Source: Marinomonas algicola (GTDB lineage: Bacteria; Pseudomonadota; Gammaproteobacteria; Pseudomonadales; Marinomonadaceae). From it: a stretch of DNA of 64,000 nucleotides. How positions within the stretch are numbered: position 1 is the stretch's first letter; the number at the start of each line of letters is the position of its first letter. Location of the stretch: contig NZ_CP061941.1 in NCBI RefSeq assembly GCF_014805825.1, positions 744,001-808,000 of the forward strand, in the 5' to 3' direction. Under the pieces are notes generated by a model. The model was not told the origin of the DNA. It saw only the letters and a program-made list of their open reading frames with translations, and searched no databases. Of this stretch, positions 63,404 through 64,000 are shown in pieces. Made by a program: the position numbers and the translations under genes.

Positions 63404-64000
63404 ATGTTATCTAAGTTTATCTCTCGTAATAAATCTACGCTATTAGCCGCCGCATTGGTGTCAAGCCTAAGTGCAGGAGTCGCTCATGCTGCCGTGGATG
63501 AGATTCATTTTCTAATCCCTGGTGGTGCTGGCGGTGGCTGGGATGGTACCGCTCGTGGCGTCGGTGAAGCATTAACCAAGTCTGGTTTGGTAGGCAGTGC
63601 GTCTTACGAAAACCTATCTGGTGGTGGTGGCGGTAAAGCCATTGCAAGTTTGATCGAAAAAGCCGATCAAAGTCATGATACATTAATGGTTAACTCTACT
63701 CCTATTGTTATCCGTTCATTAACGAAGGTATTCCCTCAATCTTTCCGTGATTTAACACCTATTGCCGCTGTTATTGGTGATTTCGGTGCTTTTGTTGTTC
63801 CAACTGATTCGAAATATCAAACGTTTCAAGAAGTCGTAAGTGATTTTAATGACAATCCTCGCTCAGTAGCAATTGCTGGTGGATCAGCTCGTGGCAGCAT
63901 GGACCATTTAGTTGCAGCAATGGCGTTTAAAGCAGCTGGTGGTGATGCACGTAAACTAAAATATGTGGCTTATGATGCTGGTGGTAAAGCCATGGCAGGT
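63404..64000 (+). CDS. tctC: Tripartite tricarboxylate transporter substrate-binding protein, partial
   Basis: Open frame from ATG 63404 (after GAGGT) to the window edge, 199 codons. Signal peptide KSTLLAAALVSSLSAGVAHA, then AVDEIHFLIPGGAGGGWDGT (the TctC/Bug ligand-binding loop), NLSGGGGGKAIASLIEKADQ, and IAGGSARGSMDHLVAAMAFK. It differs clearly from the binding protein at 1057 and is divergent from the CitAB-type pair. tctB and tctA presumably follow outside the window. Confidence 0.9.
   Translation, partial: MLSKFISRNKSTLLAAALVSSLSAGVAHAAVDEIHFLIPGGAGGGWDGTARGVGEALTKSGLVGSASYENLSGGGGGKAIASLIEKADQSHDTLMVNSTPIVIRSLTKVFPQSFRDLTPIAAVIGDFGAFVVPTDSKYQTFQEVVSDFNDNPRSVAIAGGSARGSMDHLVAAMAFKAAGGDARKLKYVAYDAGGKAMAG

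Noticed and set aside
1..64000. Prophage, insertion sequences, tRNA or rRNA genes.
   Set aside because: No transposase, integrase, phage structural gene, tRNA or rRNA was recognisable anywhere in the window.

Overview
The window reads as a chromosome segment of a marine gammaproteobacterium. Genome style (about 40-45% G+C by eye), the yjfIJKLM-yjfC block, the Tct carrier set and the type I-F CRISPR-Cas locus suggest an Oceanospirillales member close to Marinomonas. The genus is my inference; no rRNA or tRNA gene is present to test it.

Layout. 1-6.8 kb: sugar-acid uptake and catabolism locus (SMP-30 lactonase cut by the window edge, TctCBA transporter, ABM-domain protein, 3-oxo-tetronate kinase and its class II aldolase partner). 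7.2-10.4 kb: TyrR-like sigma-54 activator divergent from methionine gamma-lyase, with a sigma-54 promoter between them. 10.4-11.3 kb: rhomboid protease and a DUF6471 protein. 11.4-15.7 kb: yjfIJKLM-yjfC envelope-stress-like operon with a PspA homologue and a glutathionylspermidine-synthase-like enzyme. 15.8-25.2 kb: broken acetyltransferase, NAT/EamA/Crp operon, Ada, Rep helicase, NhaP antiporter and a Bcr/CflA efflux pump. 25.4-35.1 kb: AraC regulator divergent from two aldehyde dehydrogenases, a complete branched-chain-type ABC importer and a coniferyl-alcohol-dehydrogenase-like SDR, probably for uptake and oxidation of an aromatic alcohol or aldehyde. 35.2-36.3 kb: phhA/phhB phenylalanine hydroxylation.

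36.5-47.5 kb is a type I-F CRISPR-Cas locus. A WYL-domain regulator of the BrxR/CapW type precedes cas1, cas2-3 (broken by a one-base frameshift between its two helicase lobes), cas8f, cas5f, cas7f, cas6f, a leader and an array of 23 repeats and 22 spacers. The array holds one exactly duplicated spacer and a degenerate trailing end. 47.7-51.8 kb holds a ferritin-like protein with a cysteine-rich C-terminal segment, then an intrinsic terminator, then a DUF692 (MNIO) enzyme and a DUF2063 partner. This looks like a peptide/protein-modification cassette whose substrate may be the ferritin-like protein itself, and it is my best candidate for an undescribed system.

51.9-64 kb: dihydrolipoyl dehydrogenase, cytochrome c5-like protein, Cache-PAS-GGDEF-EAL protein, MFS exporter, MsbA-like ABC exporter, and a CitA/CitB-type two-component system divergent from a second TctC-type binding protein cut by the right edge. 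Most operons are compact with 1-14 bp overlaps. Ten hairpin terminators or attenuators were read directly.
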